A stretch of DNA of 64,000 nt from Oscillospiraceae bacterium. GTDB taxonomy: Bacteria > Bacillota > Clostridia > Oscillospirales > Ruminococcaceae. The stretch is taken from contig JAEDDN010000002.1 of the NCBI GenBank assembly GCA_016298065.1, forward strand, positions 1-64,000. The letters run 5' to 3'. Numbering within the stretch: the stretch's first letter is position 1; each line of letters starts with the position of its first letter. Shown here one piece after another: positions 42,658 through 50,272 of this stretch. The translations under genes and the position numbers were made by a program. Below the pieces are notes generated by a model. The model saw only the letters and a program-made list of their open reading frames with translations. It was not told the origin of the DNA and searched no databases.

Positions 42658-43361
42658 TATGATTCCCTTCGTCTAAACACCACTTTGAATGCCTTTTTTA
42701 ACGTTGCAAATACCGTTTTAAAAAATAAGGTAACATCAGTTAAAAAAGATACGTTAAGCGCATATTTTATTCTGAGCTTGTTTTTCTTGTCCAAAACGTA
42801 TTTTTCATACATTTCGTCGGCATTTTCACTGCCTACAACCTCATCTAAGCTTATAAACTCAATAGAACTGTAATCGGTTATTCCCGGTCTTACCTTTAAT
42901 ATGTAAAGCTCGTCGCCTTTATAGTTATCCGTATATCTTAAAAGCTCGGGTCTGGGACCTATAAAGCTCATATCGCCCTTTATTATGTTTAAAAGCTGAG
43001 GAATTTCGTCAAGCTTTGTCTTTCTCAAAAATCCTCCGACCTTAGTAATACGACTGTCGTTTAAAGCGGTAGTGCCTCCGCCTATTTTATCGGCGTCCTT
43101 TACCATAGTTCGAAACTTAAATATTTTAAACGGTTTGCCCAAATATCCGCACCTTTGAGGCTTATATAATACCGGGAAGCCTGTTTCGAGCAAAATAACA
43201 AGCGAAATTATCAAATAAAGCGGTATAAGTATAATAAATAAAATAAGAGCGATTAAAAAACCTATAATGCGTTTTACAAAGCGGTTATATATGCCGCTAA
43301 ATTTAAAATTGTCACTATCTAAAGGAGTGTTTTTATCGGTCAAAGTAATATTTTCTTCCAA
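42657..43361 (-). CDS. Priming undecaprenyl-phosphate sugar transferase
   Basis: A 234-residue bacterial sugar transferase (WbaP/EpsL-type catalytic domain). One N-terminal membrane helix (IIGFLIALILFIILIPLYLI) is followed by GFPVLYKPQRCGYLGKPF, KIFKFRTMVKDAD, TKLDEIPQLLNIIKGDMSFI and GPRPELL. It starts polysaccharide assembly by putting the first sugar-1-phosphate on undecaprenyl phosphate. It is the first gene of the cluster. Starts are TTG 43361 (better spaced from AAGGAG) or TTG 43367. Confidence 0.94.
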   Translation of the reverse strand: MEENITLTDKNTPLDSDNFKFSGIYNRFVKRIIGFLIALILFIILIPLYLIISLVILLETGFPVLYKPQRCGYLGKPFKIFKFRTMVKDADKIGGGTTALNDSRITKVGGFLRKTKLDEIPQLLNIIKGDMSFIGPRPELLRYTDNYKGDELYILKVRPGITDYSSIEFISLDEVVGSENADEMYEKYVLDKKNKLRIKYALNVSFLTDVTLFFKTVFATLKKAFKVVFRRRES

Positions 43362-43421
43362 TTTCAAAGCTCCTTTTTAATATAATTTTAGCGGTAATAA
43401 TCAAAATTCGCCTGTTATATT

Positions 43422-43450
43422 ATTATATTAAAAATTCGTTAAAAAGTCAA
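43422..43450 (-). promoter_or_regulatory. Promoter of the exopolysaccharide cluster
   Basis: On the minus strand, TTGACT (43450-43445) and a perfect TATAAT (43427-43422) are 17 bases apart, about 55 bases upstream of the first gene. The inserted element begins 11 bases further upstream. Confidence 0.75.
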
Positions 43451-43476
43451 TGATTATAATGTCCCATCCAAAAAAC

Positions 43477-44083
43477 AGAGCTTTTCGCTTTCCTTTGCAA
43501 AGAGTACGGCTTAAATCCCCTCGAGGACGGCGTAATTATCAGCCACAGAGAGGGAAACGCTCGCGGTATTGCCTCCAATCACGGCGACCCCGAGCACTTG
43601 TGGAACGGCTTAAAAATGGGCTACACTATGGACGGTTTTAGAAAGGCTGTTGCGGCGGCTATGAAACCCGCCGAGGAAAAGCCCGCCGAGCCTGCAAAGA
43701 CTCTTTACAGAGTGCAGACGGGAGCTTTCACAAAGAAAGCTAACGCTACCGCCCTTGCAGAAAAGCTCAAGAAAGCGGGCTTTGATACCTATATCGTGCA
43801 GAGCGGCAAGTATTACAAGGTGCAAGTAGGAGCCTACAGCGTAAAGGCTAACGCCTCCGCTATGGCTGACAAGCTCAAGAAAGCGGGCTTTGATACCTAC
43901 ATTACAACGAAAGGCGGTACCGCCGTCGCTGCGGAGGCACCCGCTAAAAAGTCCGTTGACGAAATCGCGCGCGAGGTTATCGCGGGCAAATGGGGCAACG
44001 GCGCAACTCGTAAACAAAAGCTCACGGCAGCAGGGTACGACTACTCCGCTGTACAAAAGCGCGTAAACGAGCTGCTTAAATAG
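43477..44083 (+). pseudogene. 5'-truncated phage endolysin (N-acetylmuramoyl-L-alanine amidase with SPOR and Cpl-7 domains)
   Basis: The reading frame runs unbroken from the left direct repeat but has no start for a complete enzyme. It opens with the end of an amidase domain (LFAFLCKEYGLNPLEDGVI, then SHREG and GIASNHGDPEHLW). Two SPOR-like halves follow (YRVQTGAFTKKANATALAEK and YYKVQVGAYSVKANASAMAD), then a C-terminal Cpl-7-type wall-binding repeat (VDEIAREVIAGKWGNG...YSAVQKRVNELLK). The catalytic N-terminus, with the first zinc ligand, is missing. A start at 43598 or 43619 could yield a wall-binding fragment only. Confidence 0.85.
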
Positions 44084-44171
44084 TCCTCCTTAAATCCATA
44101 TAAAGAAAGGGCGGCGGGTTAGCGGGAAACTGCGCCCGCCGTCTTTTCGCATTTAGAGAGGAGTTTATACT

Positions 44172-44705
44172 ATGGCAGGCAACAAAAGTACAGTAACATT
44201 TATAAACACGAGCAAAGAGGTAAAAAAGGCAATGGAGGGGCTCTCCAGGGACGCATTAAACGCCTCGGGACGCGTGATAATGAAAATAATGCGCGAAAAT
44301 ATACCGATACGCTCTAAAAGATTTTCTAACCATATAGGAAAATGGACTTTTATAGGAAGAAAAGACGGCATACCACAAATGCAAATCGGTTTTTATGGTT
44401 GGCAAACGGTAAAGAAAAAACATAAGATACCGTCCTCAATGAACCCTCATTGGGTGGAGTTTGGCACAAGTCCGCATATAATAACTGTAAAAAACGCAAA
44501 ATCGCTCGGTTTTAACAATATATTATACGGTAGGAGCGTACAACACCCAGGCACTCCCGCAACACATCTATTACGAGATACCGTGTACAACAACCTCGAC
44601 GAAATACGGGCAGCTCAAGAGGAATACCTCACAGAGTTAAACAAAACTATCGAGGAGGCACAGAAAAAAATAGACCAGCGCGAGGAATTATGGGACGACG
44701 ACTAA
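44172..44705 (+). CDS. Phage HK97 gp10-like protein
   Basis: A 177-residue protein resembling HK97 gp10 family head-tail/tail components: an N-terminal helical part (SKEVKKAMEGLSRDALNASGR), IPIRSKRFSNHIGKW, and the HWVEFGTSPHIITVKNAK segment followed by VQHPGTPATHLLRDTVYNN, which I associate with this family. The C-terminus is a charged helix. AGGAG precedes ATG 44172. It is the only phage structural gene left, so the prophage is a remnant. A terminator follows. Confidence 0.65.
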   Translation: MAGNKSTVTFINTSKEVKKAMEGLSRDALNASGRVIMKIMRENIPIRSKRFSNHIGKWTFIGRKDGIPQMQIGFYGWQTVKKKHKIPSSMNPHWVEFGTSPHIITVKNAKSLGFNNILYGRSVQHPGTPATHLLRDTVYNNLDEIRAAQEEYLTELNKTIEEAQKKIDQREELWDDD

Positions 44706-44710
44706 AACGA

Positions 44711-44746
44711 AAGGCAGGGGCTTATATTAGCCTCTGCCTTATTTTT
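44711..44746. terminator. Terminator between convergent genes
   Basis: AAGGCAGGGGCT (44711-44722) pairs with AGCCTCTGCCTT (44729-44740), with one mismatch or wobble pair, followed by ATTTTT. Confidence 0.85.
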
Positions 44747-45215
44747 ATTGCTTTTCGTAAATAACGATATGTAAATTACAACCATAACTCAAGTCGCCGC
44801 CGCCAGTAATATTGCTTACAGTAACGCTCATAGGGTTATAGCCGTATTTATTCTTAATTTCAGCGGCAAGCTCTGCGGAGAGGTGCCCGAGTTGTTGACC
44901 GCGCTTATTAAATACGCCGATAGCGTCGGGATATTCCGCAGTAGGCACAGGCTTAAAAATAATATCCTCTCCCGCTTTGCAATTCTTAATAATTGCTTGA
45001 CGGCTTGTTCCGTCGTCATTATTAAAAGTTACGCCCACTACTTTTGTGTGGAAATCCTCAATAATAGACAATTTGCTATTATCGACTTGCACAGCGGGTG
45101 CAGACGGTACCTCCTGCGCCTTATTGCGATTGCAAAGCCAAATAATAAAATAGACAATGCCTACGGGGTAAAAGATAATAAGTAATACTTTTTGCCAGGT
45201 TTTTAATTTTTTCAT
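44745..45215 (-). CDS. Membrane-anchored HIRAN-domain protein
   Basis: A 156-residue protein. An N-terminal hydrophobic helix (KVLLIIFYPVGIVYFIIWLC, about 9-28) is followed by a HIRAN domain (about 52-150: FHTKVVGVTFNNDDGTSRQ, YPDAIGVFNKRGQQLGHLS). HIRAN domains bind 3' ends of single-stranded DNA in eukaryotic HLTF and occur in bacteria and phages. Tethering one to the membrane is odd, and its role is unknown. The gene is convergent with the gp10-like gene and has a long structured leader. Confidence 0.8.
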   Translation of the reverse strand: MKKLKTWQKVLLIIFYPVGIVYFIIWLCNRNKAQEVPSAPAVQVDNSKLSIIEDFHTKVVGVTFNNDDGTSRQAIIKNCKAGEDIIFKPVPTAEYPDAIGVFNKRGQQLGHLSAELAAEIKNKYGYNPMSVTVSNITGGGDLSYGCNLHIVIYEKQ

Positions 45216-45239
45216 AGCGACAACTCCTATAATAAAAAA

Positions 45240-45404
45240 GTGCGTGCAACTCGAAACGCTGCACGCACGAAAAACGCAAGCTCCGAATTGCTACCACACT
45301 AATTCTATGTTTTACGCTATAAGACGCAAAAACGAGCCCGCATTTTTACCAAAGTAAAAACAGCGCACTTATAGCATAAAACGCCCTATTAAATTAGTGT
45401 GGTG
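45240..45404 (-). promoter_or_regulatory. Structured leader upstream of the HIRAN gene
   Basis: GTGCGTGCA (45240-45248) pairs with TGCACGCAC (45260-45268). A larger inverted repeat, ACCACACTAATT (45293-45304) with AATTAGTGTGGT (45392-45403), encloses a second imperfect pair (TTTTACGCTATAAG near 45310 and CTTATAGCATAAAA near 45368). A TATAAT -10 box for the minus strand lies at 45415-45410, just outside. The leader could therefore fold into a long two-stem RNA. Confidence 0.5.
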
Positions 45405-45478
45405 CTTACATTATAACACACTCGCGTTGAAAAATAAATATTTTCTGCGAAAAAGTGCAAAATATTTTAAGAAAACAC

Positions 45479-45507
45479 TTGACAAATACGCATTAAAGGC
45501 GTATAAT
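45479..45507 (+). promoter_or_regulatory. Perfect consensus promoter of hicAB
   Basis: TTGACA (45479-45484) and TATAAT (45502-45507) are 17 bases apart, fully consensus, placed just inside the left inverted repeat. Confidence 0.85.
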
Positions 45508-45525
45508 AGTAAATGTAAAGAGGAG

Positions 45526-45708
45526 GTGATACAAACGAAACGGACAGACTTAATAAAACTGCTCGAGAGAAACGGTTGGTACTTAAAGAGAAACGGAGGC
45601 GGACACGACATATACACCAACGGAACGGAAACCGAAACAATCCCGAGGCACCGAGAAATCAAAGAGAATTTAGCAAGGGCAATAATTAAAAGGCGGGGGC
45701 TGAAATAA
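45526..45708 (+). CDS. hicA: HicA-type mRNA interferase toxin
   Basis: A protein of about 60 residues with the HicA dsRBD-like fold: TDLIKLLERNGWYLKRNGGGHDIYTNG with the catalytic His, followed by the IPRHREIKENLARAIIKRRGL tail. HicA cuts mRNA unless bound by HicB. The start is uncertain. Family members normally begin Met-Lys-Arg-Thr here, but the codon at that position (45535-45537) is ACG. The only near canonical start is GTG 45526, which lies within the ribosome binding site AGGAGGTGAT. The toxin may thus be translated weakly from ACG or be impaired. Confidence 0.85.
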   Translation: MIQTKRTDLIKLLERNGWYLKRNGGGHDIYTNGTETETIPRHREIKENLARAIIKRRGLK

Positions 45709-45716
45709 GCCCCGCC
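45692..45716 (+). terminator. Hairpin between hicA and hicB
   Basis: GGCGGGGGCT (45692-45701) pairs with AGCCCCGCC (45708-45716), with one bulged G. It overlaps the hicA stop and has no long U tract, so it is either a weak terminator or an RNA processing/attenuation element that lowers readthrough into hicB. Confidence 0.45.
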
Positions 45717-45770
45717 CCTTGCACCCTTGCTTGTAAATATATAATATCATTTTATTACGGAGGTTACTAT

Positions 45771-46166
45771 ATGAAAAATTCATATCCTATTATCTTAACA
45801 CCCGAGGAAAAAGGCTTTACTGTGTTTATTCCCGATTTTAATATCAACACCCAGGGCGACGACTTAACAGAGGCTATCGAAATGGCACGCGACGCTATCG
45901 GCTTAATGGGTATTGATATGGAGGACGACGGAAAAACTATACCCGCTGCAAGCTCCGCGAAAGATATAAAACCCGCAGAGGGCGAAATTATCTCCCTTGT
46001 AGATGTTGACTTTGCGGAATACCGCCGCAAAAACGAAATGAAAGTTGTTAAGAAAAATTGCACTCTCCCGAGTTGGCTTTGCTACGAGGCAGAAAAAGCA
46101 AATATTAACTTTTCGCAGGCGTTGCAGGCGGCACTCAAGCGCGAGCTTAATATAGCAGACAGTTAA
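45771..46166 (+). CDS. hicB: HicB family antitoxin
   Basis: A 131-residue HicB. The N-terminal degenerate RNase H-like domain (YPIILTPEEKGFTVFIPDF...GDDLTEAIEMARDAIGL) binds HicA. The C-terminal part (LPSWLCYEAEKANINFSQAL) is a ribbon-helix-helix-like DNA-binding domain for autoregulation. GGAGG precedes ATG 45771. The order toxin then antitoxin, in one transcript, is usual for hicAB. Confidence 0.92.
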   Translation: MKNSYPIILTPEEKGFTVFIPDFNINTQGDDLTEAIEMARDAIGLMGIDMEDDGKTIPAASSAKDIKPAEGEIISLVDVDFAEYRRKNEMKVVKKNCTLPSWLCYEAEKANINFSQALQAALKRELNIADS

Positions 46167-46180
46167 ACCTATCGACACTT

Positions 46181-46217
46181 TAGCCCGTTCCTATTTTTGG
46201 GAGCGGGCTATTTTTTA
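46181..46217 (+). terminator. Terminator of hicAB
   Basis: TAGCCCGTTCC (46181-46191) pairs with GGGAGCGGGCTA (46199-46210), followed by TTTTTTA. Confidence 0.85.
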
Positions 46218-46247
46218 TTCTATCATATAAAACGGAGTGATTTTATT

Positions 46248-47285
46248 ATGACATACAAACATTTAACATTTAACGACAGATTAAAAATTGAGGCTTGGCA
46301 GAAAGTGGGTACATCTCCGCGCGTTATGGCGGAAAAGCTCGGCGTACATATCAGCACTATTTATAGAGAGCTCAAGCGCGGACAATATGAGCACCTTAAT
46401 TCCGATTATACCACCGAGCAGAGATACAGCCCCGATATTGCCGAGGAGAAAAACCAGGCTAACCTCCGCGCTAAAGGTGCGCCGCTTAAAATCGGCTCCG
46501 ACCACGAGTACGCGCAGTATATCGAGTATAAAATAAGAGTAGAGAAATACTCTCCCCGCGCCGTCTTGGGCGAAATCAAACGCCAGGGCGTAGAGTTTAG
46601 TACGAGCATATCGGCTCCGACTCTGTACCGATATATCGAGCAGGGCGTTTTCCTCACTATCACAAACGACAATTTACCCGTTAAGAGAAACAAGAGCACC
46701 CGAAAATATAAGAAAGTGAGAGCGGCTCGCGCCTCAAAAGGTGAGAGCATAGAGAAACGCCCCGCAGAGATTGCGGAGCGTACCACTTTCGGACATTGGG
46801 AAATGGATTGCGTAGAGGGCAAGAAAGGCACGAAAAAAACTATGCTCGTATTGACCGAGCGTTATACCCGCTACGAGATTATCCGTATTATGAAAGACCA
46901 CACCGCCGCAAGCGTTATAAAAGCCCTTAACGGTATCGAGCGGGCATACGGCGCAGACTTTTATAAAATATTTCAAAGTATCACCATAGACAACGGCTCC
47001 GAGTTTTCCGATTATGAGGGACTCGAGCGGAGCTGCCGCCGCGTAGGTACCCGTACAAAGGTTTATTATTGCCACCCGTACAGCTCCTACGAGCGCGGTT
47101 CAAATGAAAATCAAAATAAAATGATACGCCGCCACTACCCGAAAGGCGTTAGCTTTGAGCGGGTTACGCCTGCCGACACCCGCAGGCTTGAAAAATGGAT
47201 TAACAATTATCCGAGAGGGATTTTTGATTATTTTACCTCCGCAGACCTCTACGAGGCGTGCGTAAATAGCCTTTTATCTGCTTAA
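46248..47285 (+). CDS. IS30 family transposase
   Basis: A 345-residue DDE transposase. The N-terminus has an IS30-type helix-turn-helix (KHLTFNDRLKIEAWQKVG, then MAEKLGVHISTIYRELKRG). The catalytic core shows GHWEMDCVEG (first Asp), ITIDNGSEFSDY (second Asp) and SYERGSNENQNKMIRRHYPKG (Glu region). It is full length with an intact triad, so it may be active. ATG 46248 has ACGGAGTGA upstream; the frame extends to 46197 without a better site. It ends directly at the right inverted repeat. Confidence 0.95.
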   Translation: MTYKHLTFNDRLKIEAWQKVGTSPRVMAEKLGVHISTIYRELKRGQYEHLNSDYTTEQRYSPDIAEEKNQANLRAKGAPLKIGSDHEYAQYIEYKIRVEKYSPRAVLGEIKRQGVEFSTSISAPTLYRYIEQGVFLTITNDNLPVKRNKSTRKYKKVRAARASKGESIEKRPAEIAERTTFGHWEMDCVEGKKGTKKTMLVLTERYTRYEIIRIMKDHTAASVIKALNGIERAYGADFYKIFQSITIDNGSEFSDYEGLERSCRRVGTRTKVYYCHPYSSYERGSNENQNKMIRRHYPKGVSFERVTPADTRRLEKWINNYPRGIFDYFTSADLYEACVNSLLSA

Positions 47286-47373
47286 ATTAAAATTTTTTGC
47301 ACTTTTTCGCATTTACCTCTTGACTTTTCATCCCATCCAAAAAACTATTCTTAGACTTTTTGTGACAACATAA

Positions 47374-47403
47374 AAATACCTCTGTCTTACGACAGAGGTA
47401 TTT
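47374..47403 (-). terminator. Terminator of the MacB-like ABC gene
   Basis: AAATACCTCTGTC (47374-47386) pairs with GACAGAGGTATTT (47391-47403), flanked by T-rich sequence on the minus strand. Confidence 0.9.
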
Positions 47404-47406
47404 ATT

Positions 47407-50055
47407 TTATTCGGTTCTAAGCGCAATAACAGGGTCTTTTTTAGCTGCAACGCTTGACGGTATAAGTCCTGCTATAAGCGTAAGCACCATACTTATGACT
47501 ACAAGTATAATTGCTGCTACAATCGGCAAAGACGCAACGTGTGAAATACCTGCGACGGATTTTATAATCATATTTATAGGTATATTCAAAAGCACAGTTA
47601 CCAGTATTCCCAAAACTCCTGCTACAAAGCCGACTATAATGGTTTCGGCATTAAATACTCTTGAAATATCCTTTTTGGAAGCTCCTATTGAACGGAGTAT
47701 ACCAATTTCCTTTGTTCTTTCAAGCACCGAAATATAGGTTATAATTCCTATCATTATCGAGGAAACGATAAGCGAAATTGCCACAAAGGCAATAAGCACA
47801 TAGGTAATAGTGTTTACTACGATACTTACCGATGACATCATAAGACCCACATAATCGGTATAAGAAATGGTATCGTCGTCATTTCCTTTTTCGGTTTGTT
47901 TTGAGTTATAATCGTTTATTATATCTTCTATACTTTCTTTTGACTCAAAATCTATAGGATAAATGTTTATATTGCTTGGGGAGTCTATATCTACTGCGCC
48001 GATTAGCTTTAAATTGCTTTCATAGGTAGCGTCGGTGGTTTGTTTTTTCAGTTCGTCTGCAAACATACTGATGATTTCTTCTTCGGTAAGAGTAGCAAAA
48101 TAAGCATTCATCTGCTGTTGTTCGTCCTCAGGTAAGGTTGATACATAAGCGTTTACATCGTCCATTGTAGGCTCGGCTTCTTCCTCCTCACCGGTTGGAA
48201 ATGCTATTCCGGTAAATATATCGGTTTCTTTGTTATCCTTTTGAGCCTTTACTATTTCGCTTTGGTTTATCTTACCTATAACGTACTTTGTAAGCTCATT
48301 CGTATATCCTATTTCGCCGTTTGTTTCGGAGATAATTGCGTCCTCGTTTGGACGTATTATACCTACTATGCTTATCTCTTCGGCGTCGTCTACGAGAGTT
48401 TTTAGGTAAGCCTCATCTTCGCTGTTATCAACCCAAATGCCGTTTTGCTCGTCATAGGAATAATAATCTGAGTTTAACACAAGCTTAAATTTTGTATTAA
48501 GTATTTCGTCATAGCTATATGAAATGCTTTTACTTTCAATATCAATTTCTTCGCCTGCGGCAACCTTAGTCATTATATTTTTAAGTTCTGACTGCTCCTT
48601 TAACCCCAAGGTATAAAGAGTATAGTCGCTTACCTCATTATTTTCGTCAACTATCAAAACAACCTCGTTATAAGCTGACGGCCAGCGACCTGCTAAAACG
48701 TCGTATTGTGAGGAAAGAAGTTTATTGTTGCCTAACATTTCCTCCCACACGTCTGTGTTTGAGAAAGAGCTTGACATCATAGAATAAGAACCTGCTGGAG
48801 ACATACCCATAGTTTCCATAACGGTACTCGGATTAACTTTAAGTACGCCTTTTGAGGTATCGGCAGAATAGATATTTAAGTCTAAATCATAGCCGTACTG
48901 AATGTCATTTGTATACTTATCCATATCACATTCATCGCTTTCGATATATGTCTTAAAATCCTTTAGGTTATTTTGCTTTACTTCGGCTACCATAGTGCTT
49001 ACAAGCTCGTTTATTATATCGTTTGAATAGACTTTATCAAGACCGTGTTCCTCTGTATCGGTATTGTCGCCCATAACCTCTGTCATAAGACTTGCAAAAT
49101 CAACAGTTTCCGATTCTATCATTATAGGATAAGACGACAGAGTATCCTCTTGCACCTTATCTATATAAAACTGGAAGCCGTTTGAAAGGGATAAAATAAG
49201 TGCTATACCGATTATGCCTATACTTCCTGCAAAAGCCGTCATAAAGGTTCTTGCCTTTTTGGTAAGCAGATTATTAAGGCTTAAGCTAAGAGCAGTAAAA
49301 AATGACATAGAGGTTTTTTGTTTTTTACCCTTACTTTTTTTCTTTACATCATTATCCGTTTGCGGTATTTGCTCGCTGATATATGGTGCAGTGTCGTCAA
49401 TAATACTGCCGTCTAAAAGTCTTACAATTCTCGTGGAATACTCTTTTGCCAAATCAGGATTATGGGTTACCATAATTACAAGCTTATCCTTAGAAATTTC
49501 CTTTAAAATTTCCATTATCTGAACGCTTGTTTCAGAATCGAGCGCACCTGTAGGCTCGTCGGCAAGAAGAATGTCGGGGTTATTTATAAGCGCACGGGCT
49601 ATGGCAACCCTTTGCATTTGACCGCCCGACATCTGATTAGGCTTTTTGTTTAACTGATCGCCCAAACCCACCTTATTAAGTACTTCTACCGCACGCTGTC
49701 TTCTCTCGGACTTTGATATACCCGAAAGTGTAAGCGCTAATTCTACATTTGAAAGCACCGTCTGATGAGGAATTAAATTATAATTTTGAAACACAAAGCC
49801 TATAGAGTGGTTGCGGTACGCATCCCAGTCGCTGTCTTTATACTGCTTTGTGGATTTACCGTTTATTGATAAATCGCCGCTGTCGTATCTGTCAAGCCCG
49901 CCGATAATGTTTAAAAGCGTAGTTTTACCACAGCCAGAGGGTCCTAATATAGAAACAAATTCATTTTTTCTGAATTCTATATTTATACCCTTTAAGGCTA
50001 AAACCGCAGTATCACCCACAACGTATCTTTTAAAGATATTTTCAAGTTTAAGCAT
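47407..50055 (-). CDS. MacB-like ABC transporter, ATPase fused to FtsX-type permease
   Basis: An 882-residue fusion. The N-terminal ATPase (about 1-235) has Walker A GPSGCGKTT (about 37-45), signature MSGGQMQRVAIARAL and Walker B ILLADEPTGALD. A transmembrane helix (about 270-295) is followed by a large extracellular domain (about 300-740), then three C-terminal helices with the FtsX-type ISVLERTKEIGILRSIGASKKD motif. Such mechanotransmission ABC proteins move lipids, peptides or antibiotics outside the membrane without classical transport. No partner or two-component regulator adjoins it. The substrate is unknown. Confidence 0.93.
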   Translation of the reverse strand: MLKLENIFKRYVVGDTAVLALKGINIEFRKNEFVSILGPSGCGKTTLLNIIGGLDRYDSGDLSINGKSTKQYKDSDWDAYRNHSIGFVFQNYNLIPHQTVLSNVELALTLSGISKSERRQRAVEVLNKVGLGDQLNKKPNQMSGGQMQRVAIARALINNPDILLADEPTGALDSETSVQIMEILKEISKDKLVIMVTHNPDLAKEYSTRIVRLLDGSIIDDTAPYISEQIPQTDNDVKKKSKGKKQKTSMSFFTALSLSLNNLLTKKARTFMTAFAGSIGIIGIALILSLSNGFQFYIDKVQEDTLSSYPIMIESETVDFASLMTEVMGDNTDTEEHGLDKVYSNDIINELVSTMVAEVKQNNLKDFKTYIESDECDMDKYTNDIQYGYDLDLNIYSADTSKGVLKVNPSTVMETMGMSPAGSYSMMSSSFSNTDVWEEMLGNNKLLSSQYDVLAGRWPSAYNEVVLIVDENNEVSDYTLYTLGLKEQSELKNIMTKVAAGEEIDIESKSISYSYDEILNTKFKLVLNSDYYSYDEQNGIWVDNSEDEAYLKTLVDDAEEISIVGIIRPNEDAIISETNGEIGYTNELTKYVIGKINQSEIVKAQKDNKETDIFTGIAFPTGEEEEAEPTMDDVNAYVSTLPEDEQQQMNAYFATLTEEEIISMFADELKKQTTDATYESNLKLIGAVDIDSPSNINIYPIDFESKESIEDIINDYNSKQTEKGNDDDTISYTDYVGLMMSSVSIVVNTITYVLIAFVAISLIVSSIMIGIITYISVLERTKEIGILRSIGASKKDISRVFNAETIIVGFVAGVLGILVTVLLNIPINMIIKSVAGISHVASLPIVAAIILVVISMVLTLIAGLIPSSVAAKKDPVIALRTE

Positions 50056-50209
50056 AATTATAAATTCCTCTCATTTATTAGTTAAAACATTACCCAATAA
50101 TTGTAATTTACTATAATTAACAAATACCCTTTTAAGTTTTAACAAAGTATGAATTTTTACCTCATTTTATTATTTTAATCATCTTTATAAAACTGTCAAT
50201 AATCTTTGC

Positions 50210-50238
50210 TTTACTTTTTTAAAAAAATTGGATATAAT
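50210..50238 (+). promoter_or_regulatory. Promoter of the histidine-kinase-like gene
   Basis: TTTACT (50210-50215) and a perfect TATAAT (50233-50238) are 17 bases apart, 34 bases upstream of the start codon. Confidence 0.6.
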
Positions 50239-50272
50239 AAATTAAACTAATAACTTGTCAGGAGGGGTTTTT

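Larger units (their letters stand above)
45446..47311 (+). mobile_element. IS30-type transposable unit carrying hicAB
   Basis: Ends are 25-base inverted repeats with a single mismatch: 45446-45470 and 47287-47311, sharing the core GCGAAAAAGTGCAAAA. Inside, in one direction, are hicA, hicB and an IS30-family transposase whose stop codon lies one base before the right repeat. The unit is 1866 bp, longer than a typical IS30 element (1.0-1.2 kb), because of the toxin-antitoxin pair. I found no clear short target duplication. Confidence 0.65.
43462..47345. mobile_element. Inserted phage/IS-derived segment bounded by 15-bp direct repeats
   Basis: TCCCATCCAAAAAAC occurs at 43462-43476 and again in direct orientation at 47331-47345. 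Between the copies the content changes to phage and mobile genes (truncated endolysin, gp10-like protein, HIRAN protein, hicAB, IS30-type transposase), with codon use that looks richer in G and C than the neighbours. Outside lie the exopolysaccharide promoter on one side and the terminator of a MacB-like gene on the other, so the insertion fell between two host operons. Confidence 0.65.

Noticed and set aside
43450..43641. 63-codon frame starting before the left direct repeat
   Set aside because: It is a different frame over the endolysin remnant, whose true frame reads the amidase motif GIASNHGDPEHLW.
43462..47345. 15-bp direct repeats as an IS30 target-site duplication
   Set aside because: IS30-type elements duplicate only a few bases, and the left repeat is about 2 kb away from the left inverted repeat of the transposase unit.
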